This document shows positions 52,642 to 61,089 of a DNA stretch of 64,000 nt, in pieces. Every line of letters begins with the position of its first letter. Positions within the stretch are counted from its first letter, which is position 1. The translations under genes and the position numbers were made by a program. Source of the DNA: an uncultured Eubacteriales bacterium (GTDB lineage Bacteria; Bacillota; Clostridia; Christensenellales; Aristaeellaceae); assembly GCA_902799045.1 (NCBI GenBank), contig CADBZH010000017.1, positions 1-64,000 on the forward strand. Reading direction: 5' to 3'. The notes beneath the pieces were generated by a model. It was not told the DNA's origin. It ran no database searches and saw only the letters and a program-made list of their open reading frames with translations.

Positions 52642-53172
52642 TCATTTGAACACCTTCGGCCGCAGCTTCTTCAGGTAGATCACCGCCATCACGCCCAGCA
52701 GCCGGTCGTACAGCAGCAGCGTGACGTTGGCCGTCAGGATGAACACGATCAGCATGGCGCGGCCCATCTCGCGGTATTCGGCGATCACCTGGTCCATGCG
52801 GAATACATGGAAGATCATCAGCGCCATGGCGCCGGCGCAGGCGTTCCACAGGAGCAGCTTCACCGGCACGCCCTTCAGGCCCCGCAGCCGCTCATCCAGC
52901 TTCCACTTCATCGCCGGATACCAGCCCAGGAACGCGAACAGCAGCGCCGCCTCCTTGTCCGCGCACAGGATCAGCGCAAGCGTGCTGACCGCCAGCCACG
53001 CGCCCAGGGCGTACTTTTGCCCGCCTTCCGCGAACACCGGCACCAGCAGGATCCCCGCCAGCGCCGGGCCGACGAACGTCGCCGCCGGGATCACCCCGCC
53101 CATCAGCAATATCGCCACCGCCAGCGCCACCATCATGCCGCTGATCGCGATTTTGCGCGTGCTCTTGTTCAT
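52642..53172 (-). CDS. ECF-S-like integral membrane protein
   Basis: The protein has 176 residues and five or six hydrophobic segments. The N-terminus (KIAISGMMVALAVAILLMGGVIPAATFVGPALAGILLVP) resembles substrate-binding S components of energy-coupling-factor transporters in Clostridia. There are no ECF ATPase or T-component genes next to it. The substrate is unknown. It is preceded on the minus strand by a GGAGGCG ribosome site. Confidence 0.6.
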   Translation of the reverse strand: MNKSTRKIAISGMMVALAVAILLMGGVIPAATFVGPALAGILLVPVFAEGGQKYALGAWLAVSTLALILCADKEAALLFAFLGWYPAMKWKLDERLRGLKGVPVKLLLWNACAGAMALMIFHVFRMDQVIAEYREMGRAMLIVFILTANVTLLLYDRLLGVMAVIYLKKLRPKVFK

Positions 53173-53270
53173 AAAATCGCCTCCGTCGCGTCAATCATTC
53201 GACGCGAGGAGGCCGGTTTCCTGCTTTGACGGACGGACAACCGGAGGGATCGTCTTGGCGCTCTTTATGG

Positions 53271-53311
53271 CTTGTATCCTTTCCATTCATCCTGTATAAT
53301 ATGGATACAAG
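53271..53311. promoter_or_regulatory. operator-like inverted repeat at the SDR promoter
   Basis: CTTGTATCC (53271-53279) and GGATACAAG (53303-53311) are perfect inverted copies. The left copy contains the -35, and the right copy lies at the expected start site. It is probably a repressor site; no regulator gene is adjacent. Confidence 0.55.
53272..53300 (+). promoter_or_regulatory. promoter of the SDR gene
   Basis: TTGTAT (53272-53277) and TATAAT (53295-53300) are 17 bp apart. Confidence 0.7.
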
Positions 53312-53333
53312 AATCACTTTCGGAGGGGATAGC

Positions 53334-54122
53334 ATGGAGAAGGTCGTCATACTGACCGGCGGGACCAGCGGCATCGGCCAGGCCACGGTGCGGCAGCTGC
53401 GGGAGAAGGGCTGCCGGGTGTACGAGTTCAGCCGCCGGGACGCGGCGGACCCGATGCACTTCAGCGTGGACGTGACCGACGCGGCGCAGGTGAGGGCCGC
53501 GGTGGAGGCGGTGTTTGAGAGGGAGGGGCGGATCGACCTGCTGATCAACAACGCGGGCTTCGGCATCTCCGGCGCGATGGAGTTCACCGACAGCGCCGAC
53601 GCCCACCGGCTGATGGAGGTGAACCTGTTCGGCATGGACAACGCCATCAAGGCCGTGCTGCCCCACATGCGCAAGGCCGGCTCGGGCCGCATCGTGAACA
53701 TCTCCAGCGTGGCGGGCGTGTTCGCCATCCCGTTCCAGGCCTGGTATTCGATCTCCAAGGCCGCGGTGCGCTCGCTGACGATGGCGCTGTACAACGAGGT
53801 GGCACCCTATGGCGTCGAGGTGTGCAGCGTGATGCCCGGCGACATCAAGACCGGCTTCACCGCCGCCCGCGTCAAGAGCGCGGCGGGGGACGCGGAGTAC
53901 GGCGGGCGCATTTCAAAGTCTGTGGCGAAGATGGAAAAGGACGAGCAGACCGGCATGTCGCCCGAGGCCGCCGCGAAGACCATCGTGAAGGTCGCGCTGA
54001 AATCGGGCCGGGTCAAGCCCTATTACACCATCGGCCTCTCCTACAAGCTGCTGGTGCTGCTGGACAGCCTGCTGCCCTGCCGCACGGTGCGCTGGCTGCT
54101 GGGGATACTGTATGGGAAGTGA
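53334..54122 (+). CDS. short-chain dehydrogenase/reductase
   Basis: The protein has 262 residues. The NAD(P) loop is TGGTSGIGQA, the NNAG motif is present, the catalytic Ser is in VNISSVAG, and YSISK holds the Tyr-Lys pair. It reduces or oxidises a carbonyl; the substrate cannot be named. A hydrophobic C-terminus (YKLLVLLDSLLPCRTVRWLLGIL) could associate with the membrane, as in classical SDRs of the DltE/YqjQ kind. The ATG follows GGAGGGG. It has its own regulated promoter. Confidence 0.9.
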   Translation: MEKVVILTGGTSGIGQATVRQLREKGCRVYEFSRRDAADPMHFSVDVTDAAQVRAAVEAVFEREGRIDLLINNAGFGISGAMEFTDSADAHRLMEVNLFGMDNAIKAVLPHMRKAGSGRIVNISSVAGVFAIPFQAWYSISKAAVRSLTMALYNEVAPYGVEVCSVMPGDIKTGFTAARVKSAAGDAEYGGRISKSVAKMEKDEQTGMSPEAAAKTIVKVALKSGRVKPYYTIGLSYKLLVLLDSLLPCRTVRWLLGILYGK

Positions 54123-54566
54123 GGCGTGAGGAGTTAGGTGGCGGTAAATCAAGGAAAAGCAACGCAGAAATGCAGCCAAATCCGCCGAAAATGCGCTTCG
54201 GGGATTTTAGAAACACACTCTAGGAGTTCAGGTGGAAATCCTTCGGATTTCTTTGATTGATGGGGAACCGGATTGCCACGGCCTTCGGCCTCGCAATGAC
54301 GTGGCAATGGAAGAGATGCTTCATTCCTGTCGAAAGGGTATTCATGTTTCCCGCAACGTCATTGCGAGGAGGCCATGGGCCGACGCGGCAATCCGGGTCC
54401 CCGGCATTCTAGAGTGTGTTTCTAAAATCCTGAACATGCATTTTCGGCGTCTAAGGCTGCATTTCTGTGTTGCTTTTCCTCGACTTGCAACCAGTAAGCC
54501 TTCGGAAAATGCCTCACTCCTCACTCATAAAACTCCACACGCCACACGCCACACTCCTGACTCACG
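54121..54566. repeat. nested composite of three repeat families
   Basis: Outer heptad arms lie at 54121-54142 and 54511-54566 (GCCTCAC TCCTCAC...ACGCCAC ACGCCAC). Inside them are two partial element-B copies with tips facing inward (54151-54223 and 54409-54510). Inside those is a family-C palindrome (54224-54408) with CAATGACG and CGTCATTGCGAGGAGGCC arms. There is no gene in these 450 bases. Confidence 0.65.
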
Positions 54567-54568
54567 CA

Positions 54569-54600
54569 AATTGGGCCGCGGCAAACGCCGCGGCCCAATT
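54569..54600. terminator. 14-bp perfect palindromic terminator
   Basis: AATTGGGCCGCGGC (54569-54582) pairs with GCCGCGGCCCAATT (54587-54600) around AAAC. It isolates the next operon from upstream transcription. Confidence 0.7.
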
Positions 54601-54645
54601 GTCACGATTTAGTCACCTTTTCTACCCATTAATACTCCATTGTAA

Positions 54646-54654
54646 TGCTATACT
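54646..54654 (+). promoter_or_regulatory. extended -10 of the motor operon
   Basis: TGCTATACT is an extended -10 of the same form as that before the coiled-coil gene at 59146. The transcript leader would be about 125 bases. Confidence 0.5.
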
Positions 54655-54785
54655 GGTAAATGAATAAATAGATACAGGGTGGGGAAGGCTGCCCACCCGT
54701 GCGGCGATATGGAAGAACGTGGAACCCGACCGGCCTGGGCCGCGTCAGAGGGAGTATGAAACCCACGACGGAACCGGAGGTGCGC

Positions 54786-56273
54786 ATGGATTTTATACAG
54801 TCGATCTTTTCCAATGCCTTCACCGGCATATTCAACCTGGTAGTCTACGCGGCCATCGTGGCGCTGTTCGTGGTGGGGCTGATCCGGTGCATTGCGCCGG
54901 TGGTGCACACGCGCAACACGCTGCGCCGGGCCGTGCGCAGCATCCGCTCGGAGGGGGACAAGTACGCCTGGCAGCAGGATGACTTCCTGGGCAAGGGCAC
55001 GCTGTTTCCCCACTGGAGCGAATACCTGAACAACCTGTTCTTCGCCGACGGCGTCTACCACAACGCCAGCAACGTGGAGGATTACATCAACGAGGAGACC
55101 GTGATGTACGGCCCGGGCCGGGCGTCGTTCGCGGAGTCGATCCCGGGGTTGATGACCTCGCTGGGCTTCCTGGGCACACTGATCGGCCTGGCCCAGGGCC
55201 TGTCCGGCTTCAACATGACGGATTCCGCCGCCGTGCAGCAGTCCATCGTCACGCTGATCCCCGGCATGCGCTATGCCTTCACCACGTCCATCTTCGGCGT
55301 GGTGGGCAGCGTGCTGTTCACGCTGATCACCCGCGCGGTGTACGGCTCCAGCGAGCACACGCTGAAGAGCTTCTACGGCGCCATGAGCCGCCACGCGGGC
55401 GTGCTGAGCGTGGACCCGATGACCCAGATCGCCATCTATCAGCAGGAGCAGACCGCCCTGATCCAGACCATGGCCAAGGACCTGAACGGCGCCTTCACCG
55501 AGAACATGGCCGCCGCCGTGCGCGAGGCCGTGGAGCCGCTGAACCAGTCGTTCAAGAACTTCGTCAGCGTCTCCACCAAGGAGCAGATGCGCTTCATGGA
55601 CGCGGTGATGCAGCGCTTTGCCGACCGCCTGGACGAGACCATGCGCGACAAGCTGAAGCGCTTCGGCGAGGTGCTGGAGGAGACCAGCCGCCTCCAGCAG
55701 GAGAACTGCGTGCTGGTGCGGGCCAGCCTGGGCGGCGCGAAGGACGCCGTGGAGGACCTGCAGGCGCTGCAAAAGATGAGCCGCGAGATCCTGACCGGCC
55801 TGGCGGGCTATGCCCAGCAGCTGGAGGACGCCCGCAGGCAGGCCGACGACGCCTATATGCGCGTGGCCGGGACCGTGGAGCAGATGGAGCTGGTCTCCCG
55901 CCAGCAGAACAACTACCTCAAGACCGTCAGCGCCATGCAGGCCGAGCTCACCCGCGTCAGCGACGCCATGCAGAAGGCCGCCGGCGATCTGCGCGGCTCC
56001 GCCGGCAGCATCGAGAAGGTGCACATGCAGGCCAGCAAGGCCCTTCAGGACGAGTTCAACAGCACCATGGACGCCTATCGCGACTATGTGAATCAGTTCA
56101 CCCAGCGGGTGGACTACCTCGCCAGCAGCATCTCCCGCTCGCTGAACGGCCTGCCCGACGCGGTGAGCGATGCTAACAACCGCTTCCTCGACCAGGTGGA
56201 CCGCCTCACCGACGCCATGGTGCAGGCCCAGCGGGCGCTGGAGGACACGGCGGACCGGATCTACCGAGGATGA
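54786..56273 (+). CDS. MotA/TolQ/ExbB-type proton channel with long coiled coil (ZorA-like)
   Basis: The protein has 495 residues. Helix 1 lies at about 12-34. Helices 2 and 3 (about 119-139 and 158-185) carry the MotA/TolQ signatures PGLMTSLGFLGTLIGL and GMRYAFTTSIFGVVGSVLF. Residues about 200-495 form a long cytoplasmic helix/coiled-coil tail. This is the architecture of ZorA of Zorya systems, a proton-driven stator with a tail. The start at 54786 follows GGAGGT at short spacing; an ATG at 54756 is possible. The OmpA-type partner follows after 91 bases. No Zorya effector genes are nearby. Confidence 0.85.
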   Translation: MDFIQSIFSNAFTGIFNLVVYAAIVALFVVGLIRCIAPVVHTRNTLRRAVRSIRSEGDKYAWQQDDFLGKGTLFPHWSEYLNNLFFADGVYHNASNVEDYINEETVMYGPGRASFAESIPGLMTSLGFLGTLIGLAQGLSGFNMTDSAAVQQSIVTLIPGMRYAFTTSIFGVVGSVLFTLITRAVYGSSEHTLKSFYGAMSRHAGVLSVDPMTQIAIYQQEQTALIQTMAKDLNGAFTENMAAAVREAVEPLNQSFKNFVSVSTKEQMRFMDAVMQRFADRLDETMRDKLKRFGEVLEETSRLQQENCVLVRASLGGAKDAVEDLQALQKMSREILTGLAGYAQQLEDARRQADDAYMRVAGTVEQMELVSRQQNNYLKTVSAMQAELTRVSDAMQKAAGDLRGSAGSIEKVHMQASKALQDEFNSTMDAYRDYVNQFTQRVDYLASSISRSLNGLPDAVSDANNRFLDQVDRLTDAMVQAQRALEDTADRIYRG

Positions 56274-56280
56274 TGTGGAC

Positions 56281-56298
56281 GGGGGAGCCAGCTCCCCC
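56281..56298 (+). terminator. hairpin between motor genes
   Basis: GGGGGAGC pairs with GCTCCCCC around CA. No T-run follows. It is probably an attenuator that sets the ratio of the two subunits. Confidence 0.4.
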
Positions 56299-56364
56299 GC
56301 CACTGCCGCCCCCGATGCCCCGGCAGGTTTGTGATTGGTTTACCCTTGTGGAAAGGAATTGCCT

Positions 56365-57384
56365 ATGCGAAACACCCGACAGCGCGTGTCCCATCGCCGC
56401 GCGGGCAACAACGGCACGCAGTGGCTGAGCTTTTCGGACCTGATGAGCGCGCTTTTGCTGATCTTCATACTGATCATGTTCTACATCATGTATCAGTATT
56501 TCGATATGTATGAGATTAACATGGCGGAGATCGCCCGCCAGCAGTTCGACCTGGACCAGGCCAACGCCAGCCTGGAGGAGGAGCGGACGAAGCTGAGCGA
56601 GGCCGAGGCCCAGATGGTGGTGCAGCAGATCCGGCTGAACGCGGCCCAGGCCGACCTGGAGGACGCCCAGAGCGTGCTCACCGCCCAGCAGGACGAGCTG
56701 AACGCGGCCCAGTCGCTGCTGGAGGAAAAGGAGGACGAGATCGCCGCCCAGCAGGAGCAGCTGGACGCGCTGAGCATCCAGCTGGGCGACCAGCAGAGCC
56801 AGATCGACGCCCAGCAGGCGGCGCTGGATAACCAGCAGCGCCAGCTGGAGGCGCTGGTGGGCATGCGCACGCGCATCATCACCTCGCTCTCCACGGCCCT
56901 GCGGGAGGCCGCCATCTCCGCCCAGGTGGACCCGACCAACGGCTCCATCGCCCTGGAATCGGACGTGCTGTTCGAGCTGGGCCGGTACGACCTGTCCGAG
57001 CGCGGCGAGCGCTTCATCGACCGGTTCCTGCCGGTCTACCTGAACGTGTTGTTCTCCGAGGAATATCGGGGCTACGTGGCCGAGATCATCATCGAGGGCC
57101 ACACCGATTCCACCGGCAGCTACATCGACAACCTGGAGCTTTCCCAGCAGCGCGCCCTGGCGGTGGCCGCCTACGTGCTGGACGACGACTATCGCGGCAT
57201 CACCGCCGAGCAGAAGCGCCAGCTGCGCGTCGTCGCCACGGCGAACGGCCGCTCCTTCAGCGACCCGGTGCTGGACGCGAACGGCAACGAGGACATGGAC
57301 GCCTCCCGCCGCGTGGTGTTCAAGTTCCGCCTGACCGACGAGCAGATGATCCGCCAGCTGCAGGCGATCCTGGAAGAAAACTGA
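56365..57384 (+). CDS. OmpA/MotB-domain stator protein (ZorB-like)
   Basis: The protein has 339 residues. A short basic cytoplasmic head leads into one membrane helix (about 22-45) that begins with SFSDLMSALLL, where Asp25 is the predicted proton-carrying residue (ZorB uses an Asp at almost the same number). An extracytoplasmic Gln/Glu-rich coiled coil (about 50-175) precedes an OmpA-like peptidoglycan-binding domain (about 190-335; IEGHTDSTGSYIDNLELSQQRA). The predicted job is anchoring a rotary motor to the cell wall. The ribosome site is AAAGGAA. Confidence 0.88.
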   Translation: MRNTRQRVSHRRAGNNGTQWLSFSDLMSALLLIFILIMFYIMYQYFDMYEINMAEIARQQFDLDQANASLEEERTKLSEAEAQMVVQQIRLNAAQADLEDAQSVLTAQQDELNAAQSLLEEKEDEIAAQQEQLDALSIQLGDQQSQIDAQQAALDNQQRQLEALVGMRTRIITSLSTALREAAISAQVDPTNGSIALESDVLFELGRYDLSERGERFIDRFLPVYLNVLFSEEYRGYVAEIIIEGHTDSTGSYIDNLELSQQRALAVAAYVLDDDYRGITAEQKRQLRVVATANGRSFSDPVLDANGNEDMDASRRVVFKFRLTDEQMIRQLQAILEEN

Positions 57385-57405
57385 CACTGATATGGAGAGA
57401 TAACT

Positions 57406-57972
57406 GTGCAATATGTACGCCGATTGACCTGGTTCGTCGCCGGACGCATGATATTGATCTGCGTGCTGGCGGGCATGCTGCTGTGCGGCTTCTTCATGGC
57501 CCTGAACGGCGCGAACATCTATGTGGTGCTGAACGACGGCATGGAGAAGCGCGTGGACGTGATCCTCACGCGCCAGCAGGCCGAGGAATTGAACAAGTAT
57601 TTCCACGCCGACTTCCTGATCGCCGACGAGGCGCTGGAGGGCGCGCTGAACGGCATGAGCGCCTATTCGGACTACAGCATCACCGGCTTCGATTACGAGC
57701 TGACCATCGAAAAGCTGTGGGCCTGGCCCTGGGACAGCTATGCCAACTGCACCGTGGTGGAGCGCGTGCCGTCCATCTCCGGCAGCGTCATCTCCAGCCG
57801 GCGCAGCGAGGTGTCCGAGCGCATCCCCCGCTGGCAGGGCGGCCGCTATGACGTGACGCTGGTGAAGGTCGGCGGCAGCTGGAAGATCATCGGCATGCAG
57901 CAGAAGACCGTGCTGGTCGAGCCGGAGACCGGCGATGACGACGGCCTGGAGACCGAGGTGCTGGTCTCGTAA
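57406..57972 (+). CDS. membrane-anchored protein of the motor operon
   Basis: The protein has 188 residues. One membrane helix (about 11-33) precedes a domain of about 150 residues, presumably extracytoplasmic. It ends in strands YDVTLVKVGGSWKIIGM that resemble NTF2-like folds. I do not recognise the family. The start is GTG at 57406, with GGAGAG 8 bases upstream, and it lies 21 bases after the ZorB-like gene, so it is co-translated with the motor. It could be a regulator, plug or load of the motor. Confidence 0.7.
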   Translation: MQYVRRLTWFVAGRMILICVLAGMLLCGFFMALNGANIYVVLNDGMEKRVDVILTRQQAEELNKYFHADFLIADEALEGALNGMSAYSDYSITGFDYELTIEKLWAWPWDSYANCTVVERVPSISGSVISSRRSEVSERIPRWQGGRYDVTLVKVGGSWKIIGMQQKTVLVEPETGDDDGLETEVLVS

Positions 57973-57986
57973 ATCAACGCGACGCT

Positions 57987-58014
57987 CCGAATTGCCGCGC
58001 AAGCGGCAATTCGG
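57987..58014 (+). terminator. hairpin before mnmA
   Basis: CCGAATTGCCG (57987-57997) pairs with CGGCAATTCGG (58004-58014), followed by CTTTAT. It is a probable end of the motor transcript, possibly with read-through into mnmA. Confidence 0.6.
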
Positions 58015-58030
58015 CTTTATGGAGGGTATC

Positions 58031-59107
58031 ATGCGGGTAGTGGTAGGCATGTCCGGCGGCGTGGACAGCTCGGTGGCGGCGCTGATGATGAAGCGGGCCG
58101 GTCACGAGGTGATCGGCGTGTTCATGAAGAACTGGGAGGAGAAGGACGAGAGCGGCGTCTGCACCAGCGAGGCCGATTGGGCCGACGCCCGCGCCGTGTG
58201 CGAAAAGCTGGACATTCCCTATTACTCGGTGAACTTCGCCAAGCAGTACATGGACCGGGTGTTCACCCACTTCCTGGAGGAATATCGGAAGGGGCGCACG
58301 CCGAACCCGGACGTGCTGTGCAACCGGGAGATCAAGTTCAACGTGTTTTTGGACTTCGCCGAGCAACTGGGGGCCGAGAAGCTGGTGACGGGCCACTTCG
58401 CGAACGTCGATTGCGCAAACGGGGAATACCGGCTGCTTCGGGCGGCGGACGAGAACAAGGACCAGACCTACTTCCTCTACATGATTGACCAGCGCGCGCT
58501 GTCGAAGGCGTGCTTCCCGGTGGGCGGGCTGCTCAAGAGCGAGGTGCGCCAAATCGCCCGGGAGGCGGGCCTGCCCGTCAGCGAGAAGAAGGATTCCACC
58601 GGCGTGTGCTTCATCGGCGAGCGCAACTTCAAGCAGTTTCTGTCCAATTATCTGCCCGCCATGCCGGGGGACATGGTCGACACCTCCGGGCGCGTGGTGG
58701 GCCGCCACGACGGGCTGATGTACTACACGCTCGGCCAGCGCCGGGGCCTGGGCATCGGCGGCGGCGGCAACGGCCAGCGCTGGTTCGTGGTGCGCAAGGA
58801 TTTGAAGAACAACGTGCTGGTGGTGCACCAGGGCGAGGACGAGGCGCTGCTTTACACCCACGAGGCCGTGGGCAGCGACCTGACCTGGCTCTCCGGCCGC
58901 GCGCCGGTGGGCGAGGGTGGCACGATCGAATGCCAGGCGCGCCTGCGCCATCGCCAGCCGCTGCAGGATTGCCGGCTTACGCTGTCGCAGGGTCGGGCCT
59001 TCATGGAATTCCCGGTGGCCCAGCGCGCCGTCACGCCGGGGCAGTCGGCGGTGTTCTATCAGGGCCAGGTGTGCCTCGGCGGCGCGATCATCGACGAAAA
59101 AACCTGA
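58031..59107 (+). CDS. mnmA: tRNA-specific 2-thiouridylase
   Basis: The protein has 358 residues. The PP-loop SGGVDSSVAALM binds ATP. The catalytic cysteines are Cys97 (CNREIKF) and Cys193 (GVCFIGERNF). The C-terminal RNA-contact domain has RHDGLMYYTLGQRRGLGIGG. It makes s2U34 in tRNA for Lys, Glu and Gln. The start at 58031 follows GGAGG. Confidence 0.95.
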   Translation: MRVVVGMSGGVDSSVAALMMKRAGHEVIGVFMKNWEEKDESGVCTSEADWADARAVCEKLDIPYYSVNFAKQYMDRVFTHFLEEYRKGRTPNPDVLCNREIKFNVFLDFAEQLGAEKLVTGHFANVDCANGEYRLLRAADENKDQTYFLYMIDQRALSKACFPVGGLLKSEVRQIAREAGLPVSEKKDSTGVCFIGERNFKQFLSNYLPAMPGDMVDTSGRVVGRHDGLMYYTLGQRRGLGIGGGGNGQRWFVVRKDLKNNVLVVHQGEDEALLYTHEAVGSDLTWLSGRAPVGEGGTIECQARLRHRQPLQDCRLTLSQGRAFMEFPVAQRAVTPGQSAVFYQGQVCLGGAIIDEKT

Positions 59108-59145
59108 AAAAGTTCTCGCGAGGGCTGTTCATCCGCGGGGTTTCA

Positions 59146-59154
59146 TGCTATAAT
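59146..59154 (+). promoter_or_regulatory. extended -10 of the coiled-coil gene
   Basis: TGCTATAAT is an extended -10 with consensus hexamer, 37 bases before the start codon. Confidence 0.6.
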
Positions 59155-59191
59155 ATAATATAGATACGTGTAAACACAGGGAGGCCGTCAT

Positions 59192-60994
59192 ATGAATTCC
59201 AAAAGCAAAGTCTGGCAGATCGTGCTGCTGGTGCTGTTGGTGCTCGCCATCGTCGCCATACTGCTGTTCAACAACAAGCTGAACGCCAGCAAGGAATCCC
59301 TCTCCAACACCATGGCCCAGCTGACCGAGGAGCAGGAGAATTCCGCGACGCTGAAGGCCAGCCTCGATTCCACCCAGGCCGACCTGGACGCCACGAAGGC
59401 GGATCTCGAAGCCGCGCAGTCCGATTACGCGGACGTGAGCGCTCAGCTGGACGAAGCGAACGCCAACGCGACCCAACTGCAGAGCGACCTGGACGAGGCC
59501 AACGCGAACGCCACCCAGCTGCAGAGCGACCTGGATGTGGCCAACGCGAACGCCACCCAGCTGCAGAGTGACCTGGATGTGGCCAACGCGAACGCCACCC
59601 AGCTGCAGAGTGACCTGGATGTGGCCAACGCGAACGCCACCCAGCTGCAGAGCGACCTGGACGAGGCCAACGCGCGGGTGACCGAGCTGGAGGCCGCCGC
59701 CGAGGAGGCCCAGGGCCGCATCACCGAGCTGGAGGCCGCTGCCACCGAGAAGGACGAGACCATCGCCCAGCTCGAGGGCGCCGTGGCCGAGCGGGACGAG
59801 GCTATCGAGACCATGAGCGCGGCCCAGGCTGCCGCCCCCGCCGAAGGGGACGGGACGGAGCCTGTCGAAGAGGACGGCACGGAGGTCGCCGCCCAGAGCG
59901 GAGCGGAGACCACCGAAGACAACGGCGCGGAAGCCGCCGACCAGAGCGGAGCGGAGACCACCGAGGACAACGGCACGGAGGTCGCCGCCCAGAGCGGAGC
60001 GGAGACTACCGAGGACAACGGCGCGGAAGCCGCCGACCAGAGCGGAGCGGAGACCACCGAGGACAACGGCGCGGAAGCCGCCGACCAGAGCGGAACGGAG
60101 ACCGGCGCGGAGCCGGAGACCGAGGCCGGGCACGGGGAGACGATTCAGGCTCCCAGCTCGCTGATGCTGGCGCAGGCGGGCGTCCTGGACGCCATCAACG
60201 CCCTGGAGGTGCTGCAGTCCACTGAAAACGCGCCGGAAGCCGCGACGGCGATCGACCTGGAGCAGACCCGCGCGGACGTGGACGCCATCCTGGCCGACGA
60301 GACCCTGACCCCCGAGGCGCAGGCCGAGGCCCTGACGGCCATCGAGCAGACGCTGAGCGAAGCGCTGCCGGCGGAAGTCGCCGACGCGGTGGAGGACCTG
60401 GCGGAGGTGCAGGCGCGCCTGGAGGTTTCCGAGCAGCAGGTGGAGCAGCTCTCCGGCGAGCTTCAGGAGAAGCTGGACACCATCGACGCGCTGAATCAGC
60501 AGATCGGCGAGCTGGACGCCCAGGCCGAGACCGACGCCGCCCAGCTGGGCGAGCTGCAGACGCAGCTGGCCGCGGCCGAGGGCGAAGCCCAGGCCATGAG
60601 CCAGGAGCTGGAAGCGGCCCGCACGGAATATGAGCAGAACGTCGCCGAGCTGGAGGCCTATCGCGTGCAGCGCGATCCCGCCGCCGGCGAGGCCCACATT
60701 GCCACCGCCGTGAACAACGCCATCGAGGTGGCCGCGGACGGCGTGACCGCCACCTGGCAGTACGCCAACAGCGATCTCTCCGGCAACGCCGCCACGCTGA
60801 GCCTGGTGCTGGACGGCGAGGCGATCTACACCTCCGAGGCGCTGAAGCCCGGCGAGGTGATCGACAGCGTGACCCTCGACAGGAAGCTGGAGCCCGGCAC
60901 CTACGAGGCCGTGGCCGTCACCACCGTCTACGACGACAACGGCGAGATGCAGCTCACCAGCCGCGTGCCCGTGACGCTGAACGTGGCGGGCTGA
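59192..60994 (+). CDS. membrane-anchored coiled-coil repeat protein
   Basis: The protein has 600 residues. One N-terminal membrane helix (about 5-25) is followed by a coiled coil made of nearly identical 14-residue units (LQSDLDxANANATQ, about residues 86-165). A second tract of 16-residue units rich in Glu, Thr and Asp (SGAETTEDNGAEAADQ, about 230-305) follows, then a further coiled coil. The C-terminal beta domain (about 505-600) resembles an Ig-like fold. The DNA repeats are 42 and 48 bp, so length variation between strains is expected. The domain layout suggests an envelope-spanning spacer. The function is unknown. Confidence 0.8.
   Translation: MNSKSKVWQIVLLVLLVLAIVAILLFNNKLNASKESLSNTMAQLTEEQENSATLKASLDSTQADLDATKADLEAAQSDYADVSAQLDEANANATQLQSDLDEANANATQLQSDLDVANANATQLQSDLDVANANATQLQSDLDVANANATQLQSDLDEANARVTELEAAAEEAQGRITELEAAATEKDETIAQLEGAVAERDEAIETMSAAQAAAPAEGDGTEPVEEDGTEVAAQSGAETTEDNGAEAADQSGAETTEDNGTEVAAQSGAETTEDNGAEAADQSGAETTEDNGAEAADQSGTETGAEPETEAGHGETIQAPSSLMLAQAGVLDAINALEVLQSTENAPEAATAIDLEQTRADVDAILADETLTPEAQAEALTAIEQTLSEALPAEVADAVEDLAEVQARLEVSEQQVEQLSGELQEKLDTIDALNQQIGELDAQAETDAAQLGELQTQLAAAEGEAQAMSQELEAARTEYEQNVAELEAYRVQRDPAAGEAHIATAVNNAIEVAADGVTATWQYANSDLSGNAATLSLVLDGEAIYTSEALKPGEVIDSVTLDRKLEPGTYEAVAVTTVYDDNGEMQLTSRVPVTLNVAG
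59452..59672 (+). repeat. 42-bp tandem coding repeats
   Basis: About five near-identical 42-bp units encode LQSDLDxANANATQ. Unit sequences differ at only a few third positions and at the GAC/GTG-type variable codon, which indicates recent expansion. Confidence 0.8.
59881..60100 (+). repeat. 48-bp tandem coding repeats
   Basis: Four to five 48-bp units encode SGAETTEDNGxEAADQ. Two alternating versions (GCGGAAGCCGCC and ACGGAGGTCGCC) point to duplication of a 96-bp pair. Confidence 0.75.
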
Positions 60995-61020
60995 CGCCGA
61001 ACGATTCTGAAAGCGCCTTC

Positions 61021-61068
61021 GCTGCGCCCAGGCTGACAGCATCGATCTGCTGTCAGCCTGGGCGCAGC
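61021..61068. terminator. 19-bp hairpin after the coiled-coil gene
   Basis: GCTGCGCCCAGGCTGACAG (61021-61039) pairs perfectly with its mirror ending at 61068. It resembles the CATCCTGAGCGAAGC hairpin family in layout. Confidence 0.65.
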
Positions 61069-61089
61069 GGTTTTCGGGGGAAAGCGCGG

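Noticed and set aside
54786-57972. Calling the motor operon a Zorya anti-phage system
   Set aside because: Zorya needs ZorC/ZorD or ZorE effectors. None is present within the window, and the neighbours are housekeeping genes. Only the motor resemblance is claimed.
59452-59672. Regularly spaced 42-bp repeats as a CRISPR array
   Set aside because: The repeats are contiguous without unique spacers, stay in frame and encode a coiled-coil heptad pattern.
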